Source: an uncultured Alistipes sp. (GTDB taxonomy: Bacteria > Bacteroidota > Bacteroidia > Bacteroidales > Rikenellaceae). From it: a DNA stretch of 64,000 bases. A program made the position numbers and the translations under genes. Each line of letters begins with the position of its first letter. Within the stretch, counting starts at the first letter, position 1. Where the stretch lies: assembly GCA_947573795.1 (NCBI GenBank), contig CANPHE010000006.1, positions 1 to 64,000 of the forward strand, read 5' to 3'. The notes beneath the pieces were generated by a model. It worked only from the letters and a program-made list of their open reading frames with translations. It had not been told where the DNA came from and made no database searches. Positions 1 to 7,765 of this stretch are shown piece after piece.

Positions 1-841
1 GCAGCAGGGCGATGCCGATGGCCATGTCGGAGTAGCCCGAGAAGTCGCAGTAGATTTGCAGCGCATAGCCGTAGATGCCCATCAAGCACTCGAATCCGGT
101 GTAAAGCAGCGGTTCGTCGAAGATGCGATCGACGAAGTTCAACGAGATATAATCCGAGATAATCGCCTTCTTGAAAAGCCCCGTCAGGATCAGGAAGACC
201 CCCATGCCGAACATTTCGCGGGTCACGACGACGGGATTGCGCCGGATCTGGGGGATGAAGTCGCGCGCCCGGACGATCGGCCCGGCGACCAGCTGCGGAA
301 AGAAGGAGAGGTAGAACAGATAGTCGTGCCAGCGGCGGAGGGGTTTGAGCTGACGGCGGTAGACGTCGATCGTGTAGCTCATCGACTGGAAGACGAAGAA
401 CGAGATGCCGACCGGCAGGAAGATGTTGCGGAACTGGAGAAACCCTTCGCCGAAAAGCTGGTTGGCGATATCGGCCAGGAAGTTGGTGTATTTGAAATAG
501 CCCAGCATCCCGAGGTTCACGGCGACGCTCAGGCCCACCAGCAGGCGGCGGAGCGTTTTTCGGGCCGTGCCGTCGATTGCCCGGGCGATCCAGTAGTCGC
601 TCGTCGCCGCGGCGATGAGCAGCAGGAAATAGATGCCGCTGGATTTGTAGTAGAAGTAGAGCGAAAAGGCGATGACGTAAAGGATGCGGGCCGTCGCGGC
701 GCGGCGCAACGATCCGTATATCAACAGAAAACCCGCGAAAAGGAATAGAAAAAGCCCGCTGCTGAAGATCAACGGCTTCGTGGCGTCGTAGAGCGCCAGC
801 GCCCGGAGCTTTTCGGGCAGGGTTCCGTCCAGGAGCATCAT
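1..841 (-). CDS. MBOAT family O-acyltransferase (AlgI-like), C-terminus off window
   Basis: Integral membrane O-acyltransferase of the MBOAT/AlgI type, expected to move acyl (often acetyl) groups across the membrane onto an exported glycan. Translating the minus strand from position 841 gives an open frame running off the left edge. It has several hydrophobic segments and family-typical stretches: YFKYTNF, PVGISFFVFQSMSY, LVAGPIVRARDF and YCDFSGYSDMAIG. The conserved MBOAT histidine lies beyond the edge. The start is ATG 841-839, which overlaps the TGA of the upstream SGNH gene, so the two are translationally coupled. A paired MBOAT plus SGNH protein is the usual layout of AlgI/AlgJ-like acetylation systems. 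The glycan acylated here cannot be told from the sequence. Confidence 0.9.
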   Translation of the reverse strand, partial: MMLLDGTLPEKLRALALYDATKPLIFSSGLFLFLFAGFLLIYGSLRRAATARILYVIAFSLYFYYKSSGIYFLLLIAAATSDYWIARAIDGTARKTLRRLLVGLSVAVNLGMLGYFKYTNFLADIANQLFGEGFLQFRNIFLPVGISFFVFQSMSYTIDVYRRQLKPLRRWHDYLFYLSFFPQLVAGPIVRARDFIPQIRRNPVVVTREMFGMGVFLILTGLFKKAIISDYISLNFVDRIFDEPLLYTGFECLMGIYGYALQIYCDFSGYSDMAIGIALL

Positions 842-2451
842 GGTTGCAGGGGCTTTTCGGCGGCGGGGAGCAGCTGTCGGTCGAGCGTGGCACGGCGTGC
901 CGAGTCGAGGATGCCCGGTTCGGCCTGCCGCTGTCGGGCCGCCTGTTCGTCGTAGACGGCGCGGACCTCGGCCGCGATGGCGTCGTAGAGCGCCCGGGCG
1001 ACGCAGCGGCCTCCGGCGTAGTTGATGTGGGTGAAGTCCTTCCCGGCCCAGCCGTTGCGGACGAAATGCTCCATGCCTCCCTCGGCGCGCATGGCCTCGC
1101 TCGTGGGCCAGAATGCCGCCCCGGCGTTGCGCGCCGCCTGTCGCTGGTAGGCGGTCATCGGAGCCACGGCGTCCATCGGGCGGAATCCCGTGTCGCCCTT
1201 CACCGAGCGTTCGCTCACGCCCAACACCAGCACGGCGGCCGAAGGGAAACACTCGCGCACGAAGGCGATCATCTTCTCGATCTGCGCGGCGTAGGTCGTG
1301 TAGTTCTTCACCCCCTGCTGCATGATGTTGAGTCCGTATTGGAGCACCACCAGGTCGTAACGGATCAGGGCGTCGATCTGTGCGTTGACCGACGGATTGG
1401 TCCAGAACATCGCCTGTCCGTTGTTGCTGCGCACCGAGTAGTTGTCCACCGTCACGCCGTCGCCTTCGAACTGGGCGCCGTAGCCGACGAATCCTTCGCT
1501 GCCCTCCGGCAGGCGCAGGGCGAGCGAGCGGATGCGGGGTGCCCGGACGACGATCTGGCGGATGCCGCCGTCGCCCGAGACCGCGAATTCGCGGTGCAGC
1601 GAGTCGTCGAGCGTCACCTCCACGCGGCTGTCGCGGGGCGAGAGGAACAGGATGCGGGCCGTCGTGCAGCTGTCGAGCCGCTCGCGGAAATCGGTCGCCT
1701 CCCAGCGGGTCGAAGCGCCCGCGGCGGGCTGGCAGACCCACCCCGAGACGTAGAAATTGCTGCGCAGCGCTTCGGGGGCCGCCTTGCGCTGCATGATGTT
1801 GTAGGCCGTCCACCCCTTCGACTGGGTTTTGATGCTGCGGCGGAAGGCCGTCAGCGGCGAGGCCATCGGCGCGAAGCCCGCACCGCCGCCGCCATAGGTT
1901 TTCTGGAGCAGTTCGCGCAGGTCGGCCGTGAGAATGTCGCCCTCGATGAACGAGTCGCCCAGGACGGCGATGCGTACGGGACGGCGCGCCGCGAGGAGCG
2001 TATCGCAGAAGGCGCGGAAAGAGTGCGTCGCGGTCGTGTCGTAGGTCTCGATGGGGACCGAGGCCCGGCTCAACCGGGCCGTATCGGGGCACGCGGCCGG
2101 ACGCCGGACGTCGGGCAGGGTCTCGGGGATACCCTCCTCGAGCGCTTCGCCGACGATCCATTCGAAGGTCGTCTCGGTGCGTTCGGGAAGCGTATCGGCC
2201 ACGATGAGCTGGGCGACCTCCTCCATGTCGACCTCGTACTCCTCGGTGTCGAAGAGCTCGGGGGCGGCCTCGGGCTCCTCCTGGGGCGCATCGTCGAAGG
2301 AGAGCAGTTCCGAGAGGATGTTGGCACGCCGCAGTTTCACGTTGCCGACGCTCTGCGGCGGAATGAAACTCACGGCGACGAGCAGGGCGACGAGCACCAG
2401 CACGGCGATGCGGCTTTGGCGGCCGTAATCCTGTTGCGGGGTGTGCTTCAT
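838..2451 (-). CDS. Membrane-anchored SGNH/GDSL-type protein, partner of the MBOAT acyltransferase
   Basis: A 537-residue protein with one N-terminal membrane segment at about residues 14-30, an acidic linker rich in Glu/Asp (about 50-80), and an SGNH-hydrolase fold. The block I motif GDSF is at residues 165-168. A late FTHINYAGG segment supplies the usual C-terminal histidine. In MBOAT systems such partners (AlgJ/AlgX/PatB-like) complete O-acetyl transfer in the periplasm, which fits the 4-base overlap with the downstream MBOAT gene. A role as an esterase acting on the same glycan is the alternative. The start ATG 2451-2449 was chosen because the basic N-terminus and membrane segment follow at once. 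The zinc peptidase gene ends 6 bases upstream. Confidence 0.8.
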   Translation of the reverse strand: MKHTPQQDYGRQSRIAVLVLVALLVAVSFIPPQSVGNVKLRRANILSELLSFDDAPQEEPEAAPELFDTEEYEVDMEEVAQLIVADTLPERTETTFEWIVGEALEEGIPETLPDVRRPAACPDTARLSRASVPIETYDTTATHSFRAFCDTLLAARRPVRIAVLGDSFIEGDILTADLRELLQKTYGGGGAGFAPMASPLTAFRRSIKTQSKGWTAYNIMQRKAAPEALRSNFYVSGWVCQPAAGASTRWEATDFRERLDSCTTARILFLSPRDSRVEVTLDDSLHREFAVSGDGGIRQIVVRAPRIRSLALRLPEGSEGFVGYGAQFEGDGVTVDNYSVRSNNGQAMFWTNPSVNAQIDALIRYDLVVLQYGLNIMQQGVKNYTTYAAQIEKMIAFVRECFPSAAVLVLGVSERSVKGDTGFRPMDAVAPMTAYQRQAARNAGAAFWPTSEAMRAEGGMEHFVRNGWAGKDFTHINYAGGRCVARALYDAIAAEVRAVYDEQAARQRQAEPGILDSARRATLDRQLLPAAEKPLQP

Positions 2452-2457
2452 GGAGGG

Positions 2458-3213
2458 TTAATCGCGCCGTCCGAGAATCAGAAAGACGTAGTAGAGCACC
2501 GAGGCGATGGCGCTCAGTGCGGCGACGAGGTAGGTGCGAGCGGCCCACGAGAGCGCTTCCCGGGCTTGGGTCAGCTGAACGCCCGACATGGTGCGGCTGG
2601 CCTGCAACCACTCCAGGGCGCGGGCCGAAGCGTTATACTCGACCGGCAGCGTCACCAGCGAGAAAAGCGCCGACATGCCGATCAATCCCACGCCGATCCA
2701 GCACAGCAGTTCGTTGCGCGTCGAGGCGAGGATCACCAGGCCGAGCAGAATGACCCACGTGGCGGCCGACGAGGCGAACTGCACGACGGGCACTAACTGC
2801 GAGCGCAGCACGAGCGGCGCGTATCCGCGGGCATGCTGCACGGCGTGGCCGCATTCGTGGGCGGCGACGGCCGCAGCGGCGACGCTCGTCGACGAATATA
2901 CCGAGTCGCTGAGGTTCACGGTCATCGTCTGCGGATTGAAATGGTCGGTCAGGTGGCCCTTGACGTGGGTCACCTTCACGTTGTGGATGTTGTTGTCGCG
3001 CAGCATCTTTTCGGCGACCTGCGCTCCGGTGAGCCCTCCGGGGAACTGCACCTGGGAGTATTTGCGGAAGACCGACTGCAATCGGGCCTGCACGATGTAG
3101 CCGACGATGCCGATCACGATCATCAGCAGGAACATGCCGCCCGTAGCGGCGGAGTAGTGGGCCTGTTCTCCGGCGTATCCGGCCTGGAGCAGGATGAAAA
3201 GCGGTTGTGTCAT
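2458..3213 (-). CDS. Membrane zinc metallopeptidase, YugP family
   Basis: A 251-residue membrane protein of the YugP/Zn_peptidase_2 family. The zinc-binding HECGH motif is at residues 119-123 and is followed by AVQHARGY, typical of the family. Hydrophobic segments lie near residues 25-42, 145-165, 172-190 and close to the C-terminus. The family is predicted to cleave peptides at the membrane, but its substrate is not established. The gene sits 6 bases upstream of the SGNH gene in the same direction, though a functional link is not obvious. The region just upstream of its start holds two copies of an intergenic repeat (3232-3355) that would lie in its leader. Confidence 0.88.
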   Translation of the reverse strand: MTQPLFILLQAGYAGEQAHYSAATGGMFLLMIVIGIVGYIVQARLQSVFRKYSQVQFPGGLTGAQVAEKMLRDNNIHNVKVTHVKGHLTDHFNPQTMTVNLSDSVYSSTSVAAAAVAAHECGHAVQHARGYAPLVLRSQLVPVVQFASSAATWVILLGLVILASTRNELLCWIGVGLIGMSALFSLVTLPVEYNASARALEWLQASRTMSGVQLTQAREALSWAARTYLVAALSAIASVLYYVFLILGRRD

Positions 3214-3231
3214 AATTCGTCGAATTTAACG

Positions 3232-3306
3232 GTTCAAATTCTTGCACCTTTTCCCGCCTCGGCATACCCCGAACAAGTTCGGCTCTGCACTCGGCTTATC
3301 GAAAAC
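3232..3306 (-). repeat. Dispersed leader repeat, copy 1
   Basis: About 75 bases directly upstream of the YugP-type gene. Read on the minus strand it carries the palindrome CCGAACTTGTTCGG, then an AAAAGGTGCAAG stretch. The last 21 bases on that strand recur exactly in the adjacent copy 2. A diverged third copy lies at 36595-36660 in front of the FadL-type gene. No coding potential is apparent. Confidence 0.8.
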
Positions 3307-3355
3307 GTTCAAATTCTTGCACCTTTTCGCCCGAACGAGTTCGGTTGAAAAAGGT
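3307..3355 (-). repeat. Dispersed leader repeat, shorter copy 2
   Basis: A shorter tandem copy of the 3232-3306 element. It repeats the first 21 plus-strand bases exactly (3307-3327 equals 3232-3252) and has a variant palindrome CCGAACTCGTTCGG. It ends within 3 bases of the SDR stop codon, so it fills the whole gap between that gene and copy 1. Confidence 0.75.
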
Positions 3356-3357
3356 GT

Positions 3358-4104
3358 CTATCGGTTGCGGTGCGTGTAATAGGCCCCCGCCTGCTGCGCG
3401 GGCATCAGCACCATATCGTTTACGTTCATGTGCGCGGGCAGCTGCGCCGCCCATGCGATCGCCTCTGCAATATCCTCGCCGCGCAGGGGCTCGACCCCCT
3501 GGTAGACCTTCGCCGCACGTTCGCGGTCGCCGTGGAAGCGCACCTGCGAAAATTCGGTCTCGACCATCCCCGGGCGAATCTCCGTCACCTTGATGCCGTC
3601 GGCGAGCAGATCGGCGCGCATCGCTTGCGAGAGGGCATGCACGGCGTGCTTCGAAGCGCAGTAGACAGCGCCGTTCTCGTAGGGCTCCGTGCCGGCGATC
3701 GACCCGATGTTGAAGATGTGACCGCCGCCCGCGGCGACCATCTTCGCGGCGACGATGCGCGTGACGTAGAGCAGTCCCTTGACATTGGTGTCGATCATCG
3801 CGTCCCAGTCGTGCGGATCGCCGCGGTCGATGTGCTCCAGTCCCGCGGCCAGCCCGGCGTTGTTGACCAGGATGTCGATCCGCTCGATCGGCTCCAGGAA
3901 GCGGCGCACCTGTTCCGCGTCGCGCACGTCGAAGACGAGCGTCGTGCATTCGCCGCCCGCTGCCGCGATCTCTTGCGCAAGGGTTTCGAGCCGGTCGGCC
4001 CGGCGTCCCGTGGCCGTCACGGCATAGCCTTCGCGGGCCATTCTGAGGGCCGTCGCGCGGCCGATTCCCGAGGTCGCACCCGTGATGAGGAGCTGTTTTT
4101 TCAT
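3358..4104 (-). CDS. SDR family NAD(P)-dependent oxidoreductase
   Basis: A 248-residue classical short-chain dehydrogenase/reductase of the YdfG-like (serine/3-hydroxy acid dehydrogenase) type. The cofactor motif GATSGIG is at residues 9-15, NNAG at 81-84, the catalytic Ser at 135 and the YxxxK pair at Tyr148/Lys152. The arginine-rich GRRADR after the second beta strand suggests NADP(H). The start ATG 4104-4102 places the Rossmann motif at the N-terminus. An upstream in-frame start would add about 27 non-homologous residues. A TATTTTTG box lies 20 bases upstream of this start. The substrate is not determinable. Confidence 0.92.
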   Translation of the reverse strand: MKKQLLITGATSGIGRATALRMAREGYAVTATGRRADRLETLAQEIAAAGGECTTLVFDVRDAEQVRRFLEPIERIDILVNNAGLAAGLEHIDRGDPHDWDAMIDTNVKGLLYVTRIVAAKMVAAGGGHIFNIGSIAGTEPYENGAVYCASKHAVHALSQAMRADLLADGIKVTEIRPGMVETEFSQVRFHGDRERAAKVYQGVEPLRGEDIAEAIAWAAQLPAHMNVNDMVLMPAQQAGAYYTHRNR

Positions 4105-4124
4105 AAAACTACTATTGTATCGGG

Positions 4125-4152
4125 CAAAAATACGAAATATTGCTTTACTTTG
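4125..4152 (-). promoter_or_regulatory. Putative promoter of the SDR gene
   Basis: On the minus strand a TATTTTTG -7 box (4132-4125) is preceded by about 20 bases and a weak TTTATG -33 element. This matches the Bacteroidota promoter pattern and lies 20 bases before the ATG. Confidence 0.55.
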
Positions 4153-4245
4153 CATAAATTTTACACGACAATAAATAGCGGGCAATTAGATACCGTTTGA
4201 CTTTTTCGGTATTTTTGCCCCCCGGGACCTTGCGGGTTGCACCCG

Positions 4246-4278
4246 AAGCCCCTCCCGAGGGAGGGGTTTGGGGTGGGG
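4246..4278. repeat. GC-rich palindromic intergenic repeat
   Basis: A CCCCTCCC/GGGAGGGG hairpin followed by TTTGGGGTGGGG. A close relative is at 36397-36424 and a looser one at 15371-15395. It lies in the 275-base space between the SDR gene and the FtsX-like permease, and may fall in the permease leader. Confidence 0.65.
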
Positions 4279-4379
4279 TCAGAATGATAAACGCGGCCAG
4301 GGGCCGCGAGGTTTCGACCGACACCGAAGGGAATATCGTCGAGAAACCGATGAGGATAAGATAATATAACCGCTGAATC

Positions 4380-5624
4380 GTGAATCTTCCGTTATTCATA
4401 GCGCGCCGCATGGCACAACCGGCGCCGGGCCGCAAACCCGGCGTGATGGAGCGCATCGCCGTGATCTCGGTGGCGCTGAGTATCGGGGTGATGCTGTTGT
4501 CGGTGGCGGTCGTGGCGGGTTTCAAGCAGGAAGTAGCCCGCAAGATGACCGGCATGGCGGCCCACGTCGCCGTGACAGACGTGCGGGGTGTCGAGGCGCT
4601 CGATGCGTCGCCCGTGCGGCGTACGGCGTACCTCGACTCGCTGATCCGCACGACCGAAGGCTTCGTCTCGATGGCGCCCTATGCCGTCAAAGGGGGCATT
4701 CTCCGCACGGACGAGGCGGTCGAAGGGGTGCTGCTCAAAGGCATCGACGCGACCTACGACCGGAAGTTTCTCGCCGAATGGCTCGTCGAAGGGGCTTTGC
4801 CTCGCATCGGCGACACGGTTCGCACGAAAGACGTGTTGCTTTCGCGCCGCCTGGCCGAACGTATGCGGCTCGGGATCGGCGACCGCATCGAGATGTTGTT
4901 CGTCGAGCAGGACCGCCTGCCGCATCGGGACCGCTTCCTCGTTTCGGGCCTTTACGACTCGGGGATGGAGGAGATGGACGCGGCGGTCGTCGTGACCGAC
5001 CTGCGTAACGTGCAACGCCTTTCGGGCTGGAGCGCCGACGAGGTTTCGGGCTACGAAGTCTTCGTCACGGACCTCGACGAGGCGGAACCCTTCGCCCGGC
5101 GTCTGGGTCGGACGCTGCTCTACGACGAGACGGACGGCACCGAGAACCTCGCCGCCACGAGCATCGTGCGGCGCTACCCCGGGGTCTTCGACTGGCTGCG
5201 GGCCCACGACGTGAACGCCGCGGTGGTGATTGCGATCATGCTGGCCGTGGCGTTTTTCAACATGTCGGCGGCGCTGCTCGTGCTGGTGCTCGAACGCACG
5301 CGGACGATCGGGCTCCTGAAGGCACTCGGCATGCGCAACGGGCCCTTGCGGCGGGTGTTCCTCTATCGTGCGGCGTTCGTCGCGCTGCGCGGACTGGCGT
5401 GGGGCAATGCCGCGGGGCTGCTGCTGTGCGGCATCCAGCGGTGGGGGCATGTCGTGAAACTCGATGCCGACGGATACCTGCTGACGGAGGTTCCCGTGGC
5501 ACTGGAATGGGGTTGGTGGCTGGCTTTGAACGTCGGATTCGTCGCGACGATCGTGGCGCTGCTGCTCATCCCGACACACATCGTCTCGGGGGTGAAACCC
5601 GACGAGGCAATTCGATACGAATGA
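4380..5624 (+). CDS. FtsX-like ABC transporter permease (LolC/E type)
   Basis: A 414-residue permease with the MacB/LolCE layout. One N-terminal membrane helix (about residues 24-46) is followed by a large periplasmic core (about 50-270) and three C-terminal helices (about 275-300, 325-350, 380-405) forming the FtsX domain. The family uses a separate ATPase to extract or export lipoproteins or other envelope cargo, and no ATPase gene is adjacent. The start is GTG at 4380. It begins the conserved MNLPLFIARRM stretch, and the next ATG at 4410 would remove it. The stop overlaps the start of menG by 4 bases (ATGA), so the two are likely co-translated although functionally unrelated. Confidence 0.88.
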   Translation: MNLPLFIARRMAQPAPGRKPGVMERIAVISVALSIGVMLLSVAVVAGFKQEVARKMTGMAAHVAVTDVRGVEALDASPVRRTAYLDSLIRTTEGFVSMAPYAVKGGILRTDEAVEGVLLKGIDATYDRKFLAEWLVEGALPRIGDTVRTKDVLLSRRLAERMRLGIGDRIEMLFVEQDRLPHRDRFLVSGLYDSGMEEMDAAVVVTDLRNVQRLSGWSADEVSGYEVFVTDLDEAEPFARRLGRTLLYDETDGTENLAATSIVRRYPGVFDWLRAHDVNAAVVIAIMLAVAFFNMSAALLVLVLERTRTIGLLKALGMRNGPLRRVFLYRAAFVALRGLAWGNAAGLLLCGIQRWGHVVKLDADGYLLTEVPVALEWGWWLALNVGFVATIVALLLIPTHIVSGVKPDEAIRYE

Positions 5625-6346
5625 TGGCAATAAAACCTTACAACACAGAACGAAGCAAAAAAGAGGAGGTTCGGACGATGTTCGACCGTATCGCTCCGCG
5701 TTACGACCTGCTCAACCATACGCTCTCGCTGAACGTCGACCGGCTGTGGCGCCGCCGCGTGGTCTCGATCGTCGGGAAGCGGCATCCGCAGCACGTATTC
5801 GACATCGCTACAGGCACGGGCGACCTGGCCATCGCCCTGGCGCGCCGGATCGACGGGGTGCGGGTGACGGGAATCGACCTTTCGGAGCAGATGCTCGCCG
5901 TGGCGCGGCGCAAGGTCGGGGAACTGGGACTCTCCGACCGGATCGACCTCGAACAGGGCGATGCCGAGCACCTCGCGGCGGCGAGCAGCACGGCCGATGC
6001 CGTGACGGTGGCTTTCGGCGTGCGCAATTTCGGCAACCTCGATGCGGGACTTCGGGAACTGCACCGGGTGTTGAAGCCGGGCGGGCAGGTCGTCATTCTG
6101 GAGTTCTCGCGTCCCCGGAACCCGATTTTCCGCGCGCTCTACGAATTTTACTCCTATCGGATTCTCCCGCGCATCGGCGGTGCCGTATCGCACGACAAAC
6201 AGGCTTACGCATATCTGCCCGCGTCGGTCGGGGCCTTTCCGGCGCCCGATGCATTCCTGGCGACGATGGCACGCGCCGGATTCACCGGGTGCCGGGCCCG
6301 CAGCCTCAGTTGCGGCATCGCGCAGATCTATACGGGAACGAAATAA
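5621..6346 (+). CDS. menG: Demethylmenaquinone methyltransferase
   Basis: A 241-residue SAM-dependent C-methyltransferase of the UbiE/MenG family, making the last step of menaquinone synthesis (demethylmenaquinone to menaquinone) at the inner face of the membrane. The SAM-binding motif DIATGTGDLA is at residues 61-70. The family motifs FGVRNFGN and LEFSRP and a YxYLPASV segment near the C-terminus are all present, and the length is normal. The start ATG 5621 overlaps the permease stop. A second ATG three bases on is equally possible. Menaquinone as sole quinone is expected for a Bacteroidota. Confidence 0.95.
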   Translation: MMAIKPYNTERSKKEEVRTMFDRIAPRYDLLNHTLSLNVDRLWRRRVVSIVGKRHPQHVFDIATGTGDLAIALARRIDGVRVTGIDLSEQMLAVARRKVGELGLSDRIDLEQGDAEHLAAASSTADAVTVAFGVRNFGNLDAGLRELHRVLKPGGQVVILEFSRPRNPIFRALYEFYSYRILPRIGGAVSHDKQAYAYLPASVGAFPAPDAFLATMARAGFTGCRARSLSCGIAQIYTGTK

Positions 6347-6362
6347 AAAATCGAAACAGACG

Positions 6363-6869
6363 ATGAAACGATTACTATTGATTATCATGCTGCTGGCAGC
6401 CGTTCTGCCGATGACCTCCTGCCGCCGTGCGGTGGAGAAGGCCCGCAGCAAAATCCGCCTGGAGGCGATCGAGAAGGTGCAGCGTCAGGGATTAACGGGC
6501 GCCGAGGTGACGGTACGCATCCAGAACGGCACGGGATACAAACTCCAGCTCGATGCCGCGCAGGCCGATATCTACTATTCCGGATCGCGCATCGGGACGG
6601 CGACCCTGCGCGAGGGTGTCGCGGTCGACGGCCGCACGACGGCGAGTGTCACGACCTTCTGGAATCTCTCGATTTCCAATCCGTTGGCGCTGCTCGGTGC
6701 CGTGGGGCGTCTGCGTGCGGGCGATGTCTCGCCGTTCGCCGTATCGTTCACGGCCGAGGGTCGCGGAGGCCCGGCTCCCGTGAAAATTTCGCGCGAAATG
6801 GTGCCCTTGTCGGATATTTTGAATAACTTTGGCATGACTTTGCAGGACGTGAAAAATTTTCTCAAATGA
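6363..6869 (+). CDS. Small lipoprotein of unknown function, LEA/WHy-like
   Basis: A 168-residue predicted lipoprotein. The signal peptide ends in the lipobox LPMTSC. The rest resembles LEA-type (water-stress/hypersensitive response) beta-sandwich domains: a GAEVTVRIQNGTGYKL stretch, a YYSGSRIGTATL strand and an N-P-L-A-L-L-G segment. No catalytic motif is visible. The start ATG 6363 gives the signal peptide. The longer in-frame upstream extension overlaps menG and is a shadow. The gene follows menG by 16 bases and overlaps the next gene by 4, so it is in the same operon. Confidence 0.7.
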   Translation: MKRLLLIIMLLAAVLPMTSCRRAVEKARSKIRLEAIEKVQRQGLTGAEVTVRIQNGTGYKLQLDAAQADIYYSGSRIGTATLREGVAVDGRTTASVTTFWNLSISNPLALLGAVGRLRAGDVSPFAVSFTAEGRGGPAPVKISREMVPLSDILNNFGMTLQDVKNFLK

Positions 6870-7336
6870 CCTTACGCAAATATCTCTTTACGATCGCTTT
6901 CGTCGCCGGGACTGCATCGGCGGCTTCGGCCCAGTCGCTCGATGCCTTCAAGGAGCGTTTGGCAGCTCCCGCAACCTCGGGGTTGCAGTGGGGCGAGGCG
7001 CGTGTGACCGTCACCGAGCACGGCGATGCGGCCCGTGCCGTAGCTGCGGCCTCGCGCGCGGGACAGCGGATGCGGTTGCGCGGCTATCGCGTCTGCATCT
7101 TCTTCGACAACGGTCAGGATGCGCGTGCGGGTGCCGAAGCGGCCCGGAAACTCTTCGAGGAGACCTACCCTTCTACGCAGGCCTATATGGTTTACGATAC
7201 GCCCTATTTCAAGGTGACGGTCGGCGACTGCCTGACGGCCGAAGAGGCTATCGTATTGAAAGGCAAGGTATCGGCAACGTTTCCGAAAGCATTCGTGAAG
7301 AACGAGGAGGTGTCGCTCGCCGACCTTTTGCGTTGA
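6866..7336 (+). CDS. Secreted protein of unknown function, possibly SPOR-like
   Basis: A 156-residue protein with a signal peptide cut near AASAQ (about residue 22). The C-terminal half has a repeated beta-alpha pattern (YRVCIFFDNGQDARAG, then a PYFKVTVGDC segment) that resembles SPOR peptidoglycan-binding domains. This assignment rests on pattern only. The ATG overlaps the stop of the preceding lipoprotein gene (ATGA), indicating coupling. No further gene of this operon is seen, because a separate promoter follows at 7372. Confidence 0.6.
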   Translation: MTLRKYLFTIAFVAGTASAASAQSLDAFKERLAAPATSGLQWGEARVTVTEHGDAARAVAAASRAGQRMRLRGYRVCIFFDNGQDARAGAEAARKLFEETYPSTQAYMVYDTPYFKVTVGDCLTAEEAIVLKGKVSATFPKAFVKNEEVSLADLLR

Positions 7337-7371
7337 GAAAACGACATTTTTAAAAATTTTCACTTTTTTTA

Positions 7372-7401
7372 TTGCCTTTTCCCGCCGAATACGTATATTT
7401 G
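7372..7401 (+). promoter_or_regulatory. Consensus Bacteroidota promoter for the Cys-rich lipoprotein gene
   Basis: TTG at 7372-7374, a 19-base spacer, then TATATTTG at 7394-7401. The surrounding 60 bases are strikingly AT-rich for this genome. The downstream ATG is at 7440, giving a leader of roughly 30 bases. Confidence 0.8.
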
Positions 7402-7439
7402 CGGCGTTATCAAATTTCATAATTCAAACGTTTAACGCC

Positions 7440-7708
7440 ATGAAAAAGATTTTCTCTTTCGTTATCGTTTTGGCGGCTGTCGCCATGTAGGTTGCTGCGG
7501 CAATCAGAACAAGAAGGCTGCCGAAGGTGCTGCCGCATGCGAGCAGTGCGAAAATGCAGCCGAGTGCAACGAGCAGAAGGCTTGCTGCGAGGAGGCGGAT
7601 TCGACCAAGTGCTGCGAGAAAGCCGAGTGCTGCGAGAAGTGCGAAAAGGCCGAGGCTTGCAAGGAAGAGGGCAAATGCTGCGGCGACTGCGAGAAGAAAG
7701 CCGAGTAA
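7440..7708 (+). pseudogene. Frameshifted Cys/Glu/Lys-rich small lipoprotein gene
   Basis: ATG 7440 opens a signal peptide (MKKIFSFVIVLAAVAM) that hits TAG at 7488-7490 after 16 codons. From 7487 in the -1 frame the reading continues VGCCGNQNKKA and on to TAA 7706-7708. This second frame is rich in Cys, Glu and Lys with CCEKAECCEKCEK-type repeats. Joining the frames with one extra G after 7487 would give a lipobox (AMVGC) and an 89-residue lipoprotein. A good promoter and a strong terminator flank the gene, so loss of one base in a functional gene, or a sequencing error, fits better than random sequence. The Cys repeats suggest metal binding or disulfide chemistry, which is inference. Confidence 0.75.
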
Positions 7709-7733
7709 AGCATTTTTCTCTTTGCGAAAAAGG

Positions 7734-7765
7734 GCTGCCGAACCTGAGGTTCGGCAGCTTTTTTT
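7734..7765 (+). terminator. Rho-independent terminator of the Cys-rich gene
   Basis: An 11-base perfect stem (GCTGCCGAACC / GGTTCGGCAGC) with a TGA loop, followed by seven T residues. Confidence 0.9.

Noticed and set aside
56..748. A 230-codon + strand frame at the left edge
   Set aside because: The opposite strand encodes an MBOAT protein with clear family motifs.
844..2796. A 650-codon + strand frame over the SGNH and zinc peptidase genes
   Set aside because: It covers two minus-strand genes with intact SGNH and HECGH motifs. Its translation is Gly/Arg/Asp/Ala-rich without any recognisable motif.
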